Assembly (NCBI GenBank): GCA_023459915.1 | Contig: JAEWSN010000170.1 | Span: forward strand, 1-64,000 | Length of the DNA stretch: 64,000 bases | Origin: Bacillota bacterium | Lineage (GTDB): Bacteria > Bacillota > Clostridia > DSM-8532 | Direction of reading: 5' to 3' | Shown here: positions 41,948-50,651 of the stretch, one piece after another | How positions within the stretch are numbered: position 1 is the stretch's first letter | Layout of the letters: each line of letters begins with the position of its first letter | Notes under the pieces: generated by a model | What the model was told of the DNA's origin: nothing | What the model saw: only the letters and a program-made list of their open reading frames with translations | The model's database searches: none | Translations under genes and position numbers: made by a program

Positions 41948-43651
41948 ATGAAGGAACAAAAGAACCGCGGAACCCGGCGCGCCCAACCCGGCAAGGCTTC
42001 GGTGCTGCTGCTGGCGGCGCTGGTCCTTGTCGCGGGAGCCCTGGCGCCGGCAGGCAGCGTCTTTTCCGGTACAACACAAGCCCGGGCGCTCACCCTCGCG
42101 GAAACCATCCGGGTCGGCATTTACCATGGCAGAGACAATGTGGGCACGGTGTCGCTGCAGTCCAACACGGGGCTGTCGGTATCCGTCGCCATGCCGGACG
42201 GCACAAGGCTGTCCCTCCATGAACAGATGGACGCCGCGCCGGTCATTGTGCGCAAGGATGCCTGGTTTGTCCTGTCGCCGGATGGCACCGCACAGGAATA
42301 CACGCCTTCCGCGGGCATGCCCTTTGCCGGTGTGGCATCCGGCCCCATCCATTTGCGCATCGGGGAGCTGTTCCCGGATGCCGTGACGGCCGCTGCGGCC
42401 GCCGCGCAATACCGACAGGCCGGTGTGCCGGCATATCCGGCGTATGAGGATGGCTGGCAGGTCTGGACGGGGATGTACCCGGACACGGAAACCGCGACCG
42501 CGGCCAAGCAATCGGTGGCCGACCTGTTGGGAACCTCCGCCATTGCGGTGCTCCCGGCCACCAACGCCAGGCTGTTTTTGCTCAACGCGTCTCTGGATGT
42601 GCTGTGCCTGTATGGGGGAACAAATGGCGGCCTTCGCGTCACGGCCCTGCAGGAGGCGGATCTGCTGCTTGTGAATGGACGCAGGTACCGCGGCGAGATG
42701 GAATTCCGGCGCTATGCGGACAGCGATCTCACGGCCATCAACATTCTGGGGATTGAACCGTATCTGTACGGCGTGGTGCCGGGAGAAATCGAGGCGCTTG
42801 CGCCCACGGAGGCCATCAAGGCGCAGGCGGTCGCGGCGCGCACCTACGCGCTGAACAACATCGGCCGGTATGCCAAATGGGGCTTCGATCTCACGGACAC
42901 CACCGAATCCCAGGTGTACCACGGGTACGAGGGCGAGAAGGTGCAGACCAACCTGGCCGTGGACGCGACACGGGGCCAGAAGGCCCTGTATCAGGGCGAA
43001 TTGGCCAGCCTGTTCTACTTCAGCTCCAGTGGCGGCAGAACCGAGGACAACGCGAATGTGTGGGGCACGCCGCTGCCATACCTGCGAAGCGTGGAAGACC
43101 CGTACGAGGCAAAGACTTCCTACAACTACTATTGGCAAAAGGTGCTGTCCGCCGCGGACGTGGAGCGCTATCTGACGGCTGCCGGCGTGAATCTCGGCCG
43201 TGTCAGCGGCATGTCGATTGTGGAGACCTCCCTGTCGGGTCGTGTGGTGAAGCTGCGCATCACCGGCACGGAAAGCAGCATGACCTTCCAGCGCGAAGCC
43301 TGCCGCACCATCTTTGAGCTGCCCAGCCAGCTGTATGCGCTGGGCGGCTCGGACAGCCTGTCCATCATGGGCGCCGATGGCAGCGTCACCAAGCAGAATC
43401 CCGGAGGGCTGACGGCGGTCGGCGCGTCCGGCACGGGAACCATCGCGACGGGCGTCGCCGCGGTTGCCATCGGCGCCGATGGCGCGCTTTCGTACACCGG
43501 CACCGCGGCCGGCGACATGTTCGTGTTGACCGGACGGGGCTGGGGCCACGGCGTGGGCATGAGCCAGGAGGGCGCAAAGGGCTTTGCCAGAAACGGGTAC
43601 ACCTACACCCAGATTCTGCAGCACTATTTTCCCGGTGTGACCATTGAATGA
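41948..43651 (+). CDS. SpoIID/LytB-domain protein with SPOR-like repeat
   Basis: A 567-residue exported protein. Residues 1-48 are a signal sequence (hydrophobic LLLAALVLVAGALAPAG). About 135-200 is a SPOR-like segment (AAAQYRQAGVPAYPAYEDGWQVWTG). The SpoIID domain follows: YRGEMEFRRYADSDLTAINILGIEPYLYGVVPGEIEALAPTEAIKAQAVAARTYAL, FYFSSSGGRTEDN and, at the end, GRGWGHGVGMSQEGAKGFARNGYTYTQILQHYF. SpoIID-family enzymes are lytic transglycosylases acting on denuded peptidoglycan, including in spore engulfment. The classical spoIID neighbours are not here, so it may be a general cell wall hydrolase. GGCAGGAGTGAATC precedes the ATG. Confidence 0.88.
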   Translation: MKEQKNRGTRRAQPGKASVLLLAALVLVAGALAPAGSVFSGTTQARALTLAETIRVGIYHGRDNVGTVSLQSNTGLSVSVAMPDGTRLSLHEQMDAAPVIVRKDAWFVLSPDGTAQEYTPSAGMPFAGVASGPIHLRIGELFPDAVTAAAAAAQYRQAGVPAYPAYEDGWQVWTGMYPDTETATAAKQSVADLLGTSAIAVLPATNARLFLLNASLDVLCLYGGTNGGLRVTALQEADLLLVNGRRYRGEMEFRRYADSDLTAINILGIEPYLYGVVPGEIEALAPTEAIKAQAVAARTYALNNIGRYAKWGFDLTDTTESQVYHGYEGEKVQTNLAVDATRGQKALYQGELASLFYFSSSGGRTEDNANVWGTPLPYLRSVEDPYEAKTSYNYYWQKVLSAADVERYLTAAGVNLGRVSGMSIVETSLSGRVVKLRITGTESSMTFQREACRTIFELPSQLYALGGSDSLSIMGADGSVTKQNPGGLTAVGASGTGTIATGVAAVAIGADGALSYTGTAAGDMFVLTGRGWGHGVGMSQEGAKGFARNGYTYTQILQHYFPGVTIE

Positions 43652-43688
43652 ACCGGAACATCACGATTTGTTCCGATGGGGAGTATGT

Positions 43689-44177
43689 ATGAAAAAGAAA
43701 GACTGGCTGGGCTGGGGTGCGCTCCTGGTGGTGCTGCTGGGCCTTGATCAATGGACAAAACTGTTTTTTTCCGCGAATCGCGCGGATTTTCAGGAGCGGG
43801 AGATCATTCCCGACTTTTTTTATCTCACCTACCTGGAAAACCGTGGGGCCGCCTTCAGCCTGCTGCAGAATTTCCGCTGGGGATTCGTGGTGATCACGGT
43901 AATCGCCCTGGCGGTCATGGCGCGGTTTTTCCTGATGTACAAAACGCCCATCGCCAGGCTCTCGCTGGTGTTTCTGATGGCCGGCGCGGCCGGAAACCTC
44001 ATAGACCGTGCCTGGCAGGGCTTTGTGGTGGACTTTTTGCATTTTTATCCCTTCGGGTACGACTTTCCCGTATTCAATGTCGCGGATGTCTGCATCAATG
44101 TCGGCGCGGCGCTGATGGTCATCTGGCTGCTGTTCATGTACAGGGAACCGGAGGCTGCCGATGCGAAAAAAACGTGA
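43689..44177 (+). CDS. lspA: Lipoprotein signal peptidase LspA
   Basis: A 162-residue four-helix membrane protease that cleaves prolipoprotein signal peptides. The catalytic aspartates lie in AGAAGNLIDRAWQGFVVDFL and FPVFNVADVCINVG, and YLENRGAAFSLLQ is the other conserved block. Start 43689 after GGGGAG; an upstream in-frame start is less likely. The C-terminus overlaps the next gene by 17 bases, the usual lspA-rluD pairing. Confidence 0.95.
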   Translation: MKKKDWLGWGALLVVLLGLDQWTKLFFSANRADFQEREIIPDFFYLTYLENRGAAFSLLQNFRWGFVVITVIALAVMARFFLMYKTPIARLSLVFLMAGAAGNLIDRAWQGFVVDFLHFYPFGYDFPVFNVADVCINVGAALMVIWLLFMYREPEAADAKKT

Positions 44178-45204
44178 ACAGCCTTCGGAGCCGAACAACC
44201 CCGCGCCCATGATGGCGCGGGAGAAGGAGACCGGATTGGTTGAAATATCGGAATGGATGGATGAAAACGACCTGCCGGCGGAGATTCCCTCGGCGGAGGT
44301 CACACGCGTCTGGTCCGGACAGTGCCAAACAGACGGTGAGCGGCTGGACAGCTGGCTGTCCGGCACATTGCCCGAACTGTCCAGAAGCCGGGTGGCGCAG
44401 CTGCTCGGCCAGGGACTCGGCACAGTGGACGGCAAGCCGGCGAAGCCCGGCCTGAAGCTGCGGCAGGGTCAGCAGGTGGTGTTGACCATTCCCGGGCTCG
44501 TCCCGCTGGACGTGGTGCCCCAGGACATCCCGATCCGGATTGTGTATGAGGATGACGACATCCTGGTCGTCGACAAACCCAAAGGGTTGGTGGTGCACCC
44601 CGCACCGGGGCATCCCGACGGCACGCTGGTCAACGCGCTGATGTTCCATTGCAGGGACAGGCTGTCCAACATCAACGGTGTGATCCGCCCGGGGATTGTC
44701 CACCGGATTGATCGCGACACCTCCGGCCTGCTGGTGGTGGCCAAGACCAACCTGGCGCACCAGCGCCTGTCCGACGACCTCCGCCGGCACGATGTGGTCA
44801 GAACCTATCTGGCGGTTGTGGACGGGCGGGTGAAGCAGGACGAGGGAACCATCAGCCTACCCATCGGCAGACATCCGGTGGATCGCAAGCGGATGTCCGT
44901 CCACACCCGGAGCGGCCGGGATGCCGTGACGCATTACCGGGTGCTGACGCCGTATCACGCGCATACACTGGTGGAATGCCGGCTCGAGACGGGGCGGACA
45001 CATCAAATCCGGGTCCACATGGCCAGCCTCGGGAATCCGGTCACCGGCGATCCCGTTTACGGCAAGGCATGCCGGCTCATGAACACGCAGGGACAGGCGC
45101 TGCACGCGTTCCGGCTTGAACTGACCCATCCCGTCACGGGGGAACGGATGTCTTTCGAGACGCCGTACCCGGACTGGCTTGTCACGCTGTTGCAACGGTT
45201 GTGA
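44161..45204 (+). CDS. rluD: RluD-type 23S rRNA pseudouridine synthase
   Basis: A 347-residue RluA-family enzyme. The first 55 residues are a non-conserved polar extension. An S4 RNA-binding domain follows (ERLDSWLSGTLPELSRSRVAQLLGQG). The catalytic core has DDILVVDKPKGLVVHPAPGHPDGTL, HRIDRDTSGLLVVAKT with catalytic D184, and ETGRTHQIRVHMASLGNPVTGDPVYG. It isomerises uridines in the large-subunit rRNA; exact positions cannot be told from sequence. It is coupled to lspA. Confidence 0.93.
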   Translation: MRKKREQPSEPNNPAPMMAREKETGLVEISEWMDENDLPAEIPSAEVTRVWSGQCQTDGERLDSWLSGTLPELSRSRVAQLLGQGLGTVDGKPAKPGLKLRQGQQVVLTIPGLVPLDVVPQDIPIRIVYEDDDILVVDKPKGLVVHPAPGHPDGTLVNALMFHCRDRLSNINGVIRPGIVHRIDRDTSGLLVVAKTNLAHQRLSDDLRRHDVVRTYLAVVDGRVKQDEGTISLPIGRHPVDRKRMSVHTRSGRDAVTHYRVLTPYHAHTLVECRLETGRTHQIRVHMASLGNPVTGDPVYGKACRLMNTQGQALHAFRLELTHPVTGERMSFETPYPDWLVTLLQRL

Positions 45205-45212
45205 CGACACAG

Positions 45213-45242
45213 GTGACACAAGCCGCGGCCACGGTGTATAAT
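45213..45242 (+). promoter_or_regulatory. Promoter of the HMA-like gene
   Basis: GTGACA (45213-45218), an 18-base spacer and a perfect TATAAT (45237-45242). Five of six and six of six consensus bases. Confidence 0.7.
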
Positions 45243-45312
45243 GGCCATTGGCCCTTGTTGCGCGGACAGGCACTGTCAGCGCATCCGGGCAAAGTGTGCA
45301 AGAGGTGTGGAC

Positions 45313-45525
45313 ATGAAAACTGAACATGTGGCCTTTATCCTGGACAGTGTGCCCGATGAAACCGTCGTGGCGGCCGTCACCGAGGCGCTGACCCGGATGA
45401 ATGGTGTTTTTGAGGTGTTTGTGGATGCCGACAGCCGCCGCATTGCCGTGGAATACGACGCGGAGCGGATGGATCTGGCGGTGCTGCGCGGCACCATCGA
45501 GGATGTGGGCTGCCGGGTGCGCTGA
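45313..45525 (+). CDS. HMA-fold-like small protein without metal cysteines
   Basis: A 70-residue protein. Its order of strand-helix-strand (HVAFILDSVPDETVVAAVTEAL, then NGVFEVFVDADSRRIAVEYD and AVLRGTIEDVGCRV) matches heavy-metal-associated (HMA) domains such as copper chaperones. The metal-binding CxxC in the first loop is replaced by DSVPDE, so metal binding there is unlikely. The start at 45313 follows AGAGGTGTGG. It is alone under its own promoter and followed by a tandem repeat array. Confidence 0.6.
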   Translation: MKTEHVAFILDSVPDETVVAAVTEALTRMNGVFEVFVDADSRRIAVEYDAERMDLAVLRGTIEDVGCRVR

Positions 45526-45529
45526 GAAT

Positions 45530-45652
45530 GCGGCTCCGGGCTTCCGTCTGCGAAAGCAGCGCGGAGCCGGACTGCCAACTGTGCAGAGAACGCGGAACCG
45601 GACTCCCGGTTGCGCTTGCAAAGCGGCTCCGGGCTTCCGGGTGCCGGAACCG
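45530..45652 (+). repeat. 31-bp tandem repeat array, about four units
   Basis: Units start at 45530, 45561, 45592 and 45623, each beginning GCGGCTCCGG or GCGGAACCGG and ending in a more variable half. The exact 31-base period and lack of unique spacers rule out CRISPR. It lies between the HMA-like stop and the YccF-like start. Confidence 0.88.
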
Positions 45653-45670
45653 TCATGGAGGAGAATTGGA

Positions 45671-46048
45671 TTGAACCTGTTGGGAAACCTTGTCTGGCTT
45701 ATATTTGGGGGTCTTGTGGCCGCGGTGCTGTGGGTGCTGGCCGGCTTGTTGTCGTGCCTCACCATTGTGGGCATCCCCTTTGGGTTTCAATGCTTCAAGA
45801 TCGCCGGGTTCGTCCTGATGCCGTTCGGCCGGGAAGTGGAAATCGGCCGGTTCGGTGTGGGCGGCCTCATTGGCAACATCCTGTGGATTTTGTTGCTGGG
45901 ATGGGAGTTGGCGGTCACGCACGCGGTACTGGGCGTGCTGCTGTCCATCACCCTGATTGGCATTCCATTTGGCCGGCAGCATTTCAAGATGGCCGGGCTG
46001 GCACTGGTTCCTTTTGGCGCGCGGGTTCGTCCGGCGGCCTGGCAGTAG
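45671..46048 (+). CDS. YccF-domain inner membrane protein
   Basis: A 125-residue membrane protein with two copies of a characteristic module: LTIVGIPFGFQCFKIAGFVLMPFGREV and LTLIGIPFGRQHFKMAGLALVPFGARV. This is the duplicated YccF domain. The start is a TTG at 45671, positioned 8 bases after GGAGGA and giving MNLLGNLVWLIFGGLVAA; earlier in-frame starts run through the repeat array and are unlikely. The function of YccF proteins is not established. Confidence 0.85.
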   Translation: MNLLGNLVWLIFGGLVAAVLWVLAGLLSCLTIVGIPFGFQCFKIAGFVLMPFGREVEIGRFGVGGLIGNILWILLLGWELAVTHAVLGVLLSITLIGIPFGRQHFKMAGLALVPFGARVRPAAWQ

Positions 46049-46058
46049 GAGGAGATGA

Positions 46059-46673
46059 ATGGTTGGTGTGATGGGCGGAACCTTCGACCCCATACATGAC
46101 GGGCATTTGCGGCTTGCCGAGCACATCGCCGAGGAGTATTCCCTGCAGGCGGTTGTGTTCATGCCGGCCGGCACGCCGCCGCACAAGGCCGGTCAGCGCA
46201 TCCTCTCCGCCGCCCACCGCCTGGAAATGACACGCCTGGCCATCATGGACAATCCGCGGTTCAGGCTTTCAGACCTGGAGTGCAAACGGGAAGGCTATTC
46301 CTATACGGTCGACACGCTGGAACGCCTCCATCAGTCCGGCTCCGGCCCCCTGGCCCTGCTGCTGGGCGCGGATTCGGTGGTGCAGATGCACCAGTGGTAT
46401 CAGCCTGCGGACATTTTGCGGCAGGCCATGGTCATCGCCGCGCCAAGACCGGATACCGACATGGTGCGCCTTCAGGCGGCCATCCAGGTGCTGAAGGCGG
46501 ATTTCGGCGGAGACATCCGCGTGTCCACCGCCACCGCCATGCCGCACGCGTCCACCGAAATCCGCGCGCTCGCCGCCCGGGGACGAAGCATCCGGTACCT
46601 GGTGCCGGAACCGGTGCGCAGGTATATCGAGGAGAACAGGCTGTATCAATCCTCGGGGGAGGATGTGCCATGA
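46059..46673 (+). CDS. nadD: Nicotinate-nucleotide adenylyltransferase NadD
   Basis: A 204-residue enzyme that adds AMP from ATP to nicotinate mononucleotide in NAD synthesis. GVMGGTFDPIHDGHLRLAE contains the nucleotidyltransferase motif (GTFDPIHxGH), and STEIRALAARGRSIRYLVP the ISSTxxR-like motif, here ASTEIR. AGGAGG precedes the ATG. It overlaps yqeK by four bases; nadD-yqeK is a conserved Firmicute pair. Confidence 0.95.
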   Translation: MVGVMGGTFDPIHDGHLRLAEHIAEEYSLQAVVFMPAGTPPHKAGQRILSAAHRLEMTRLAIMDNPRFRLSDLECKREGYSYTVDTLERLHQSGSGPLALLLGADSVVQMHQWYQPADILRQAMVIAAPRPDTDMVRLQAAIQVLKADFGGDIRVSTATAMPHASTEIRALAARGRSIRYLVPEPVRRYIEENRLYQSSGEDVP

Positions 46674-47260
46674 AAGAGACGCTGGCGGAAATCCGCGCGT
46701 ACATCAAGGGGAAGCTCAAGCCCGAACGGTATCGCCATTCCATCGGTGTGATGGAGACGGCGCGCGAGCTCGCGGTCCGGTATGGGGAGGATCCCATGCG
46801 GGCCCAGCTGGCCGGCATTTTGCACGATTGCGGCAAACAGTACGGTCACGAGGAATCCCTGCGGCTGATGGATGCCATCGGGTATGTGCCCAACGAGGTG
46901 GAGCGGTTCAGCCCCACGCTGCTGCATGGCCGCATCGGCGCCCTGCTCGCGCGGGAGCGTTTTGCCATCGGGGACGACGGGATCTTGTCCGCCATCGCGT
47001 GCCACACCACAGGCAAGGTCGGCATGGACCTGCTCGACAAAATCATCTATGTGGCAGACTATATCGAGCCCAACCGTGACGGCGACTGGGTGTATCCCAT
47101 GCGGACCATGGCGTTCCGCGATTTGGACGGCTGTCTCATCCTGTGTGCGGACAGCACCCTGACCTATGAGATGAAAAAGGGGAACCCCATCCATCCCGAC
47201 ACCCTCCGCATGCGCAACGCGATGCTGATTGCGCGGAAAGGAGCCGCAGATGCTCCATGA
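46670..47260 (+). CDS. yqeK: HD-domain Ap4A hydrolase YqeK
   Basis: A 196-residue HD-superfamily phosphohydrolase. RYRHSIGVMETARELAVRYGEDPMRAQLAGILHDCGKQYGHE carries the conserved His (RHS), the HD pair (ILHDCGK) and the later CHTTGKVGMDLLDKIIYVADYIEPNRD. YqeK proteins hydrolyse diadenosine tetraphosphate symmetrically. Coupled to nadD by a four-base overlap; its 3' end overlaps the mgtC start by 11 bases. Confidence 0.92.
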   Translation: MKETLAEIRAYIKGKLKPERYRHSIGVMETARELAVRYGEDPMRAQLAGILHDCGKQYGHEESLRLMDAIGYVPNEVERFSPTLLHGRIGALLARERFAIGDDGILSAIACHTTGKVGMDLLDKIIYVADYIEPNRDGDWVYPMRTMAFRDLDGCLILCADSTLTYEMKKGNPIHPDTLRMRNAMLIARKGAADAP

Positions 47261-47954
47261 GCTGATGAGGCAGTTTGCGCCGGCCGCCCTTGGCGGGCAG
47301 ATGCTGCGGCTGCTGGTGGCGGGCATCCTTGCCGGCGTGATTGGTTATGAACGGGAGTTTTCCTCCCGCAAGCCCGCCGGGTTTCGCACCCACATTCTGG
47401 TGGGCCTTGGTTCCGCGCTTGTGATGATGACCTCGGAATTTGCGGCACAGTCCTTTCCCGACGCCAATCTGGATCCCACGCGCATCGGCGCGCAGGTGGT
47501 CAGCGGCATCGGCTTTCTGGGCGCGGGCGCCATTCTGCGTTCCGGCTTTTCGGTCAAGGGGCTCACCACGGCGGCCAGCCTCTGGGCGGTGGCCTGTGTC
47601 GGCATAGCCAGCGGCATCGGGTACTACGCGGGAGCCGCGCTGGCCACCCTGCTGGTTTTTCTGGTGCTTACCCTGCTCAAGGTGCTCGAGGACAAGCTGG
47701 CGCTGAAAGTCAATCACGCGGAGCTTCAAATCGAGGCCCGGAGCGGATGTGTGGTCATCGGAGAGATTCAGAAGATTTTCACCCGGATGGCCTGTACCAT
47801 CCGGGAACTCCATGTCGAGGATGACGGCGCGGACAACATCCAGCAAATCCGGTGTGTCTTCGAAATGGGAAAGGGCTTTGGGGAACGGTCGCGCATCGGG
47901 GAGCTCACCGCGGAGATTCAGCGGATTGAGGGCGTTCAGCGCGTGTACACATGA
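47250..47954 (+). CDS. MgtC/SapB-family membrane protein
   Basis: A 234-residue protein. The N-terminal half holds the MgtC transmembrane domain: AGVIGYEREFSSRKPAGFRTHILVGLGSALVMMTS, DPTRIGAQVVSGIGFLGAGAILR and VKGLTTAASLWAVACVGIASGIGYY. The C-terminal 90 residues are a soluble regulatory domain. The precise role (magnesium or membrane homeostasis) differs between family members. AAAGGAG places the start at 47250, overlapping the yqeK end. Confidence 0.9.
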   Translation: MLHELMRQFAPAALGGQMLRLLVAGILAGVIGYEREFSSRKPAGFRTHILVGLGSALVMMTSEFAAQSFPDANLDPTRIGAQVVSGIGFLGAGAILRSGFSVKGLTTAASLWAVACVGIASGIGYYAGAALATLLVFLVLTLLKVLEDKLALKVNHAELQIEARSGCVVIGEIQKIFTRMACTIRELHVEDDGADNIQQIRCVFEMGKGFGERSRIGELTAEIQRIEGVQRVYT

Positions 47955-47965
47955 AGGAGGCGGGC

Positions 47966-48745
47966 ATGGCACAACAAGCAGGCGTGGACACGCCGTTGAC
48001 AGAACCGGCACAGCCGCAGGACGTGAATACGCCGCTGGCAGGCATTTCACAGACAGACCGGCCGCAACGCGAGGAATGCAACCCGTCGCAAGCGGAATCC
48101 GCAGCGCAGACAGAATCCGCATCGCAGGCGGAAACAGCGCCTGCCAAGCGGGGATTCTTCCGCGAGCTGGTGGAATGGGTGCTGTACATCGTGGCGGCCT
48201 TTGTGCTGGCCTCGCTGATTCAAAGCGAGGTGTTCGCGCTGACCGAGGTCAACATGAGTTCCATGGAATCCACCCTGCTGCCGCAGGACAAGCTGGTGAT
48301 GAACAAGCTGGCCTACCGTTTCGGTGAGCCGGACCGGGGCGACATCCTCATTTTCCTCAAGGATGAGCCAACCGACGGCTTTGTGCGCCGCATGTCCGTC
48401 TATCTCAGCGACGTGACGATGAAGTTCCAGGGAGAATTTCGCCGCAACCGGCTCATCAAGCGCGTCATCGCGCTGCCCGGCGAGACGGTGGAAATCCGGA
48501 ACAACCAGGTGTTTGTCAACGGGGAACTGCTGGACGAGCCCTATGCCCGGGTGGATCCGGACGCGGGCGAGGTGGTCAACGGTGAACTTGCGTTGATGAC
48601 CATTCCGGAAAACATGATTTTCGTCATGGGCGACAATCGCGGGAAAAGTCTGGACAGCCGCAGTTTCGGGTGCATCTCGCTCGATACGGTGGAGGGCCGG
48701 GCCGTGCTGCGGGTGGCGCCGATTGCGGCCTTTGGAAAACTGTAA
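47966..48745 (+). CDS. lepB: Signal peptidase I
   Basis: A 259-residue type I signal peptidase. The first 60 residues are a Gln/Ala/Glu-rich cytosolic extension (repeats such as [15 protein letters not shown]). One membrane helix ([19 protein letters not shown]) leads to the catalytic Ser S99 in [12 protein letters not shown] and Lys K165 in [27 protein letters not shown] is the final family box. The usual Pro after SM is Ser here. The start at 47966 follows AAGGAGG; the in-frame ATG at 47951 has no ribosome site. Confidence 0.93.
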   Translation: MAQQAGVDTPLTEPAQPQDVNTPLAGISQTDRPQREECNPSQAESAAQTESASQAETAPAKRGFFRELVEWVLYIVAAFVLASLIQSEVFALTEVNMSSMESTLLPQDKLVMNKLAYRFGEPDRGDILIFLKDEPTDGFVRRMSVYLSDVTMKFQGEFRRNRLIKRVIALPGETVEIRNNQVFVNGELLDEPYARVDPDAGEVVNGELALMTIPENMIFVMGDNRGKSLDSRSFGCISLDTVEGRAVLRVAPIAAFGKL

Positions 48746-48758
48746 AGGAGAACGGGGA

Positions 48759-49805
48759 ATGGGGAAAACGCTGATTGAGCTGAAGGATTTGACCAAATCC
48801 TATGGCGGCAACACGGTTGTCGACCGGGTGAATCTCACCATTCGTGAAAACGAGTTCGTGACACTGCTTGGCCCGAGTGGTTGTGGCAAGACAACCACGC
48901 TGCGCATGATCGGCGGCTTCGAGGAGCCCGATTCGGGAAAAATCCTGTTCGACGGGCAGGATCTGGTGCCCGTGCCGCCCTACCGGCGCAACATCAACAC
49001 CGTGTTCCAGCGGTATGCCCTGTTTCCCCACCTGAACGTGTTCGAGAACATCGCGTTCGGCCTGCACATCAAGAAGCTGCCCAAGGAGGACATCCGCGCC
49101 CGCGTCGCGAAGATGCTCAAGCTCGTTGACCTGGAAGGGTTTGAAAAACGCAATGTGGATTCGCTCAGCGGCGGACAGCAGCAGCGGGTCGCGATTGCGC
49201 GCGCGCTGGTGAACCAGCCCAAGGTGCTCCTGCTCGACGAGCCGCTGGGCGCGCTGGATTTGAAACTGCGCAAGGAGATGCAGATAGAGCTGCTGGACAT
49301 GCAGCGCTCGGTGGGCATCACCTTCATCTACGTCACCCACGACCAGGAGGAGGCCCTCACCATGTCCGACACGGTGGTGGTCATGAACCAGGGCGTCATC
49401 CAGCAGATCGGCACGCCTGTGGACATCTACAACGAGCCGGTGAACCGCTTTGTGGCGGATTTCATCGGGGAGAGCAACATCATCGAGGCGGTGATGCCGC
49501 GCGACCGGGAAGTGGTGTTCGACGGCGTTTCCTTCCCCTGCGTGGACGAGGGCTTTGCCCCCAACGAGGAAGTGGATCTGGTGATTCGTCCCGAGGACAT
49601 CCGCATCACGACCAATCCGGACGAGGGACAGCTGCAGGGCACGGTCACATCTGTCGTGTTCAAGGGCGTTCACTATGAGATGCTGATCGAGACGGATCAT
49701 CGTGAGTTTTTGGTGCAGCGGACCGTCTCCTTCCCGGAGGGAAGCCGGGTGGGCATGGTGGTGCAGCCGGCCGACATCCAGGTCATGAAGCGGGGAGGGG
49801 CGTAG
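48759..49805 (+). CDS. potA: Spermidine/putrescine ABC transporter ATPase
   Basis: A 348-residue ATPase of the PotABCD importer. It has Walker [10 protein letters not shown] (38-46), [15 protein letters not shown] (signature), [11 protein letters not shown] (Walker B) and the switch His in [14 protein letters not shown]. The C-terminal TOBE domain (about 280-345) is typical of the polyamine and sugar groups. AAAGGAG precedes the ATG. potA-potB-potC-potD lie in order with overlaps or one-base gaps, a single operon. Confidence 0.95.
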   Translation: MGKTLIELKDLTKSYGGNTVVDRVNLTIRENEFVTLLGPSGCGKTTTLRMIGGFEEPDSGKILFDGQDLVPVPPYRRNINTVFQRYALFPHLNVFENIAFGLHIKKLPKEDIRARVAKMLKLVDLEGFEKRNVDSLSGGQQQRVAIARALVNQPKVLLLDEPLGALDLKLRKEMQIELLDMQRSVGITFIYVTHDQEEALTMSDTVVVMNQGVIQQIGTPVDIYNEPVNRFVADFIGESNIIEAVMPRDREVVFDGVSFPCVDEGFAPNEEVDLVIRPEDIRITTNPDEGQLQGTVTSVVFKGVHYEMLIETDHREFLVQRTVSFPEGSRVGMVVQPADIQVMKRGGA

Positions 49806-50651
49806 ATGAAGGCTCGCATGCGTCTATTGTCCCTGCCATACGGTGCCTGGCTGGTTGTGTTCGTCACCCTGCCGCTGGTGCTGGTGTTGCTGTACGGCAT
49901 CACCAGCGGAGACATCCACGATGTGTCCACCTGGCGGTTCACGCTGGAAAACTTCGCCCGCTTCGGCGAGCCGATTTACATCAAGGTCATGGTGGACTCC
50001 CTGTGGCTGGCGGTTGTCAGCACGCTGGTGTGCCTGGTGCTGGGCTACCCGGTGGCCATGATCATCGCCCGAACCAACCTGCGGTACCGGAACCTGCTGC
50101 TGATGCTGTTTTTGGTGCCGATGTGGATGAACTTCCTGCTGCGCACCTACGCCTGGATGTCGCTGCTGTCTCCCAACGGCCTCATCAACCGGTTTTTGGA
50201 GGCACTGAGCCTGCCGAAGCTCACCATCATGCCCGGCCAGGGCGCGGTGCTGCTGGGCATGGTCTACAATTTCCTGCCGTTCATGGTGCTGCCCATCTAC
50301 ACCTCGCTGTCCAAGCTGGATGTGAACCTGCTGCAGGCTGCCGCGGATTTGGGCGCGAACCGGTTTCTCACGTTCTGGAAAGTGATATTCCCGTTGTCCA
50401 TTCCGGGCATTGTCTCCGGCATCACCATGGTGTTCATGCCGGCCGTCAGCACCTTTGTCATCTCCTCGCTGCTCGGCGGCAGCAAAACCGTGCTCATCGG
50501 CGATGTGATAGAGCAGCAGTTCACCTATGAGCGCAACTGGCATTTCGGCTCGTCCCTGTCCATCATCCTGATGGTGGTGATTCTGCTGTCCATGGCCGTG
50601 ATGTCACGGATAGACCGCAACGCGGGCGGAAGCGGAGGTGAGGCGACATGA
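49806..50651 (+). CDS. potB: Spermidine/putrescine ABC permease PotB
   Basis: A 281-residue permease with about six membrane helices. The EAA-like loop for contact with PotA is QAAADLGANRFLTFWKVIFPLSIPGI. YNFLPFMVLPIYTSLSKLD precedes it. It starts directly after the potA stop and overlaps potC by four bases. Confidence 0.95.
   Translation: MKARMRLLSLPYGAWLVVFVTLPLVLVLLYGITSGDIHDVSTWRFTLENFARFGEPIYIKVMVDSLWLAVVSTLVCLVLGYPVAMIIARTNLRYRNLLLMLFLVPMWMNFLLRTYAWMSLLSPNGLINRFLEALSLPKLTIMPGQGAVLLGMVYNFLPFMVLPIYTSLSKLDVNLLQAAADLGANRFLTFWKVIFPLSIPGIVSGITMVFMPAVSTFVISSLLGGSKTVLIGDVIEQQFTYERNWHFGSSLSIILMVVILLSMAVMSRIDRNAGGSGGEAT

Noticed and set aside
41930..43624. A 564-codon open frame antisense to the SpoIID gene
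   Set aside because: The plus strand carries a complete SpoIID domain, signal peptide and promoter; the minus frame shows none of these.
45530..45652. Possible short CRISPR array (31-base period)
   Set aside because: Adjacent units touch without unique spacers, repeats are degenerate and no cas gene is present.
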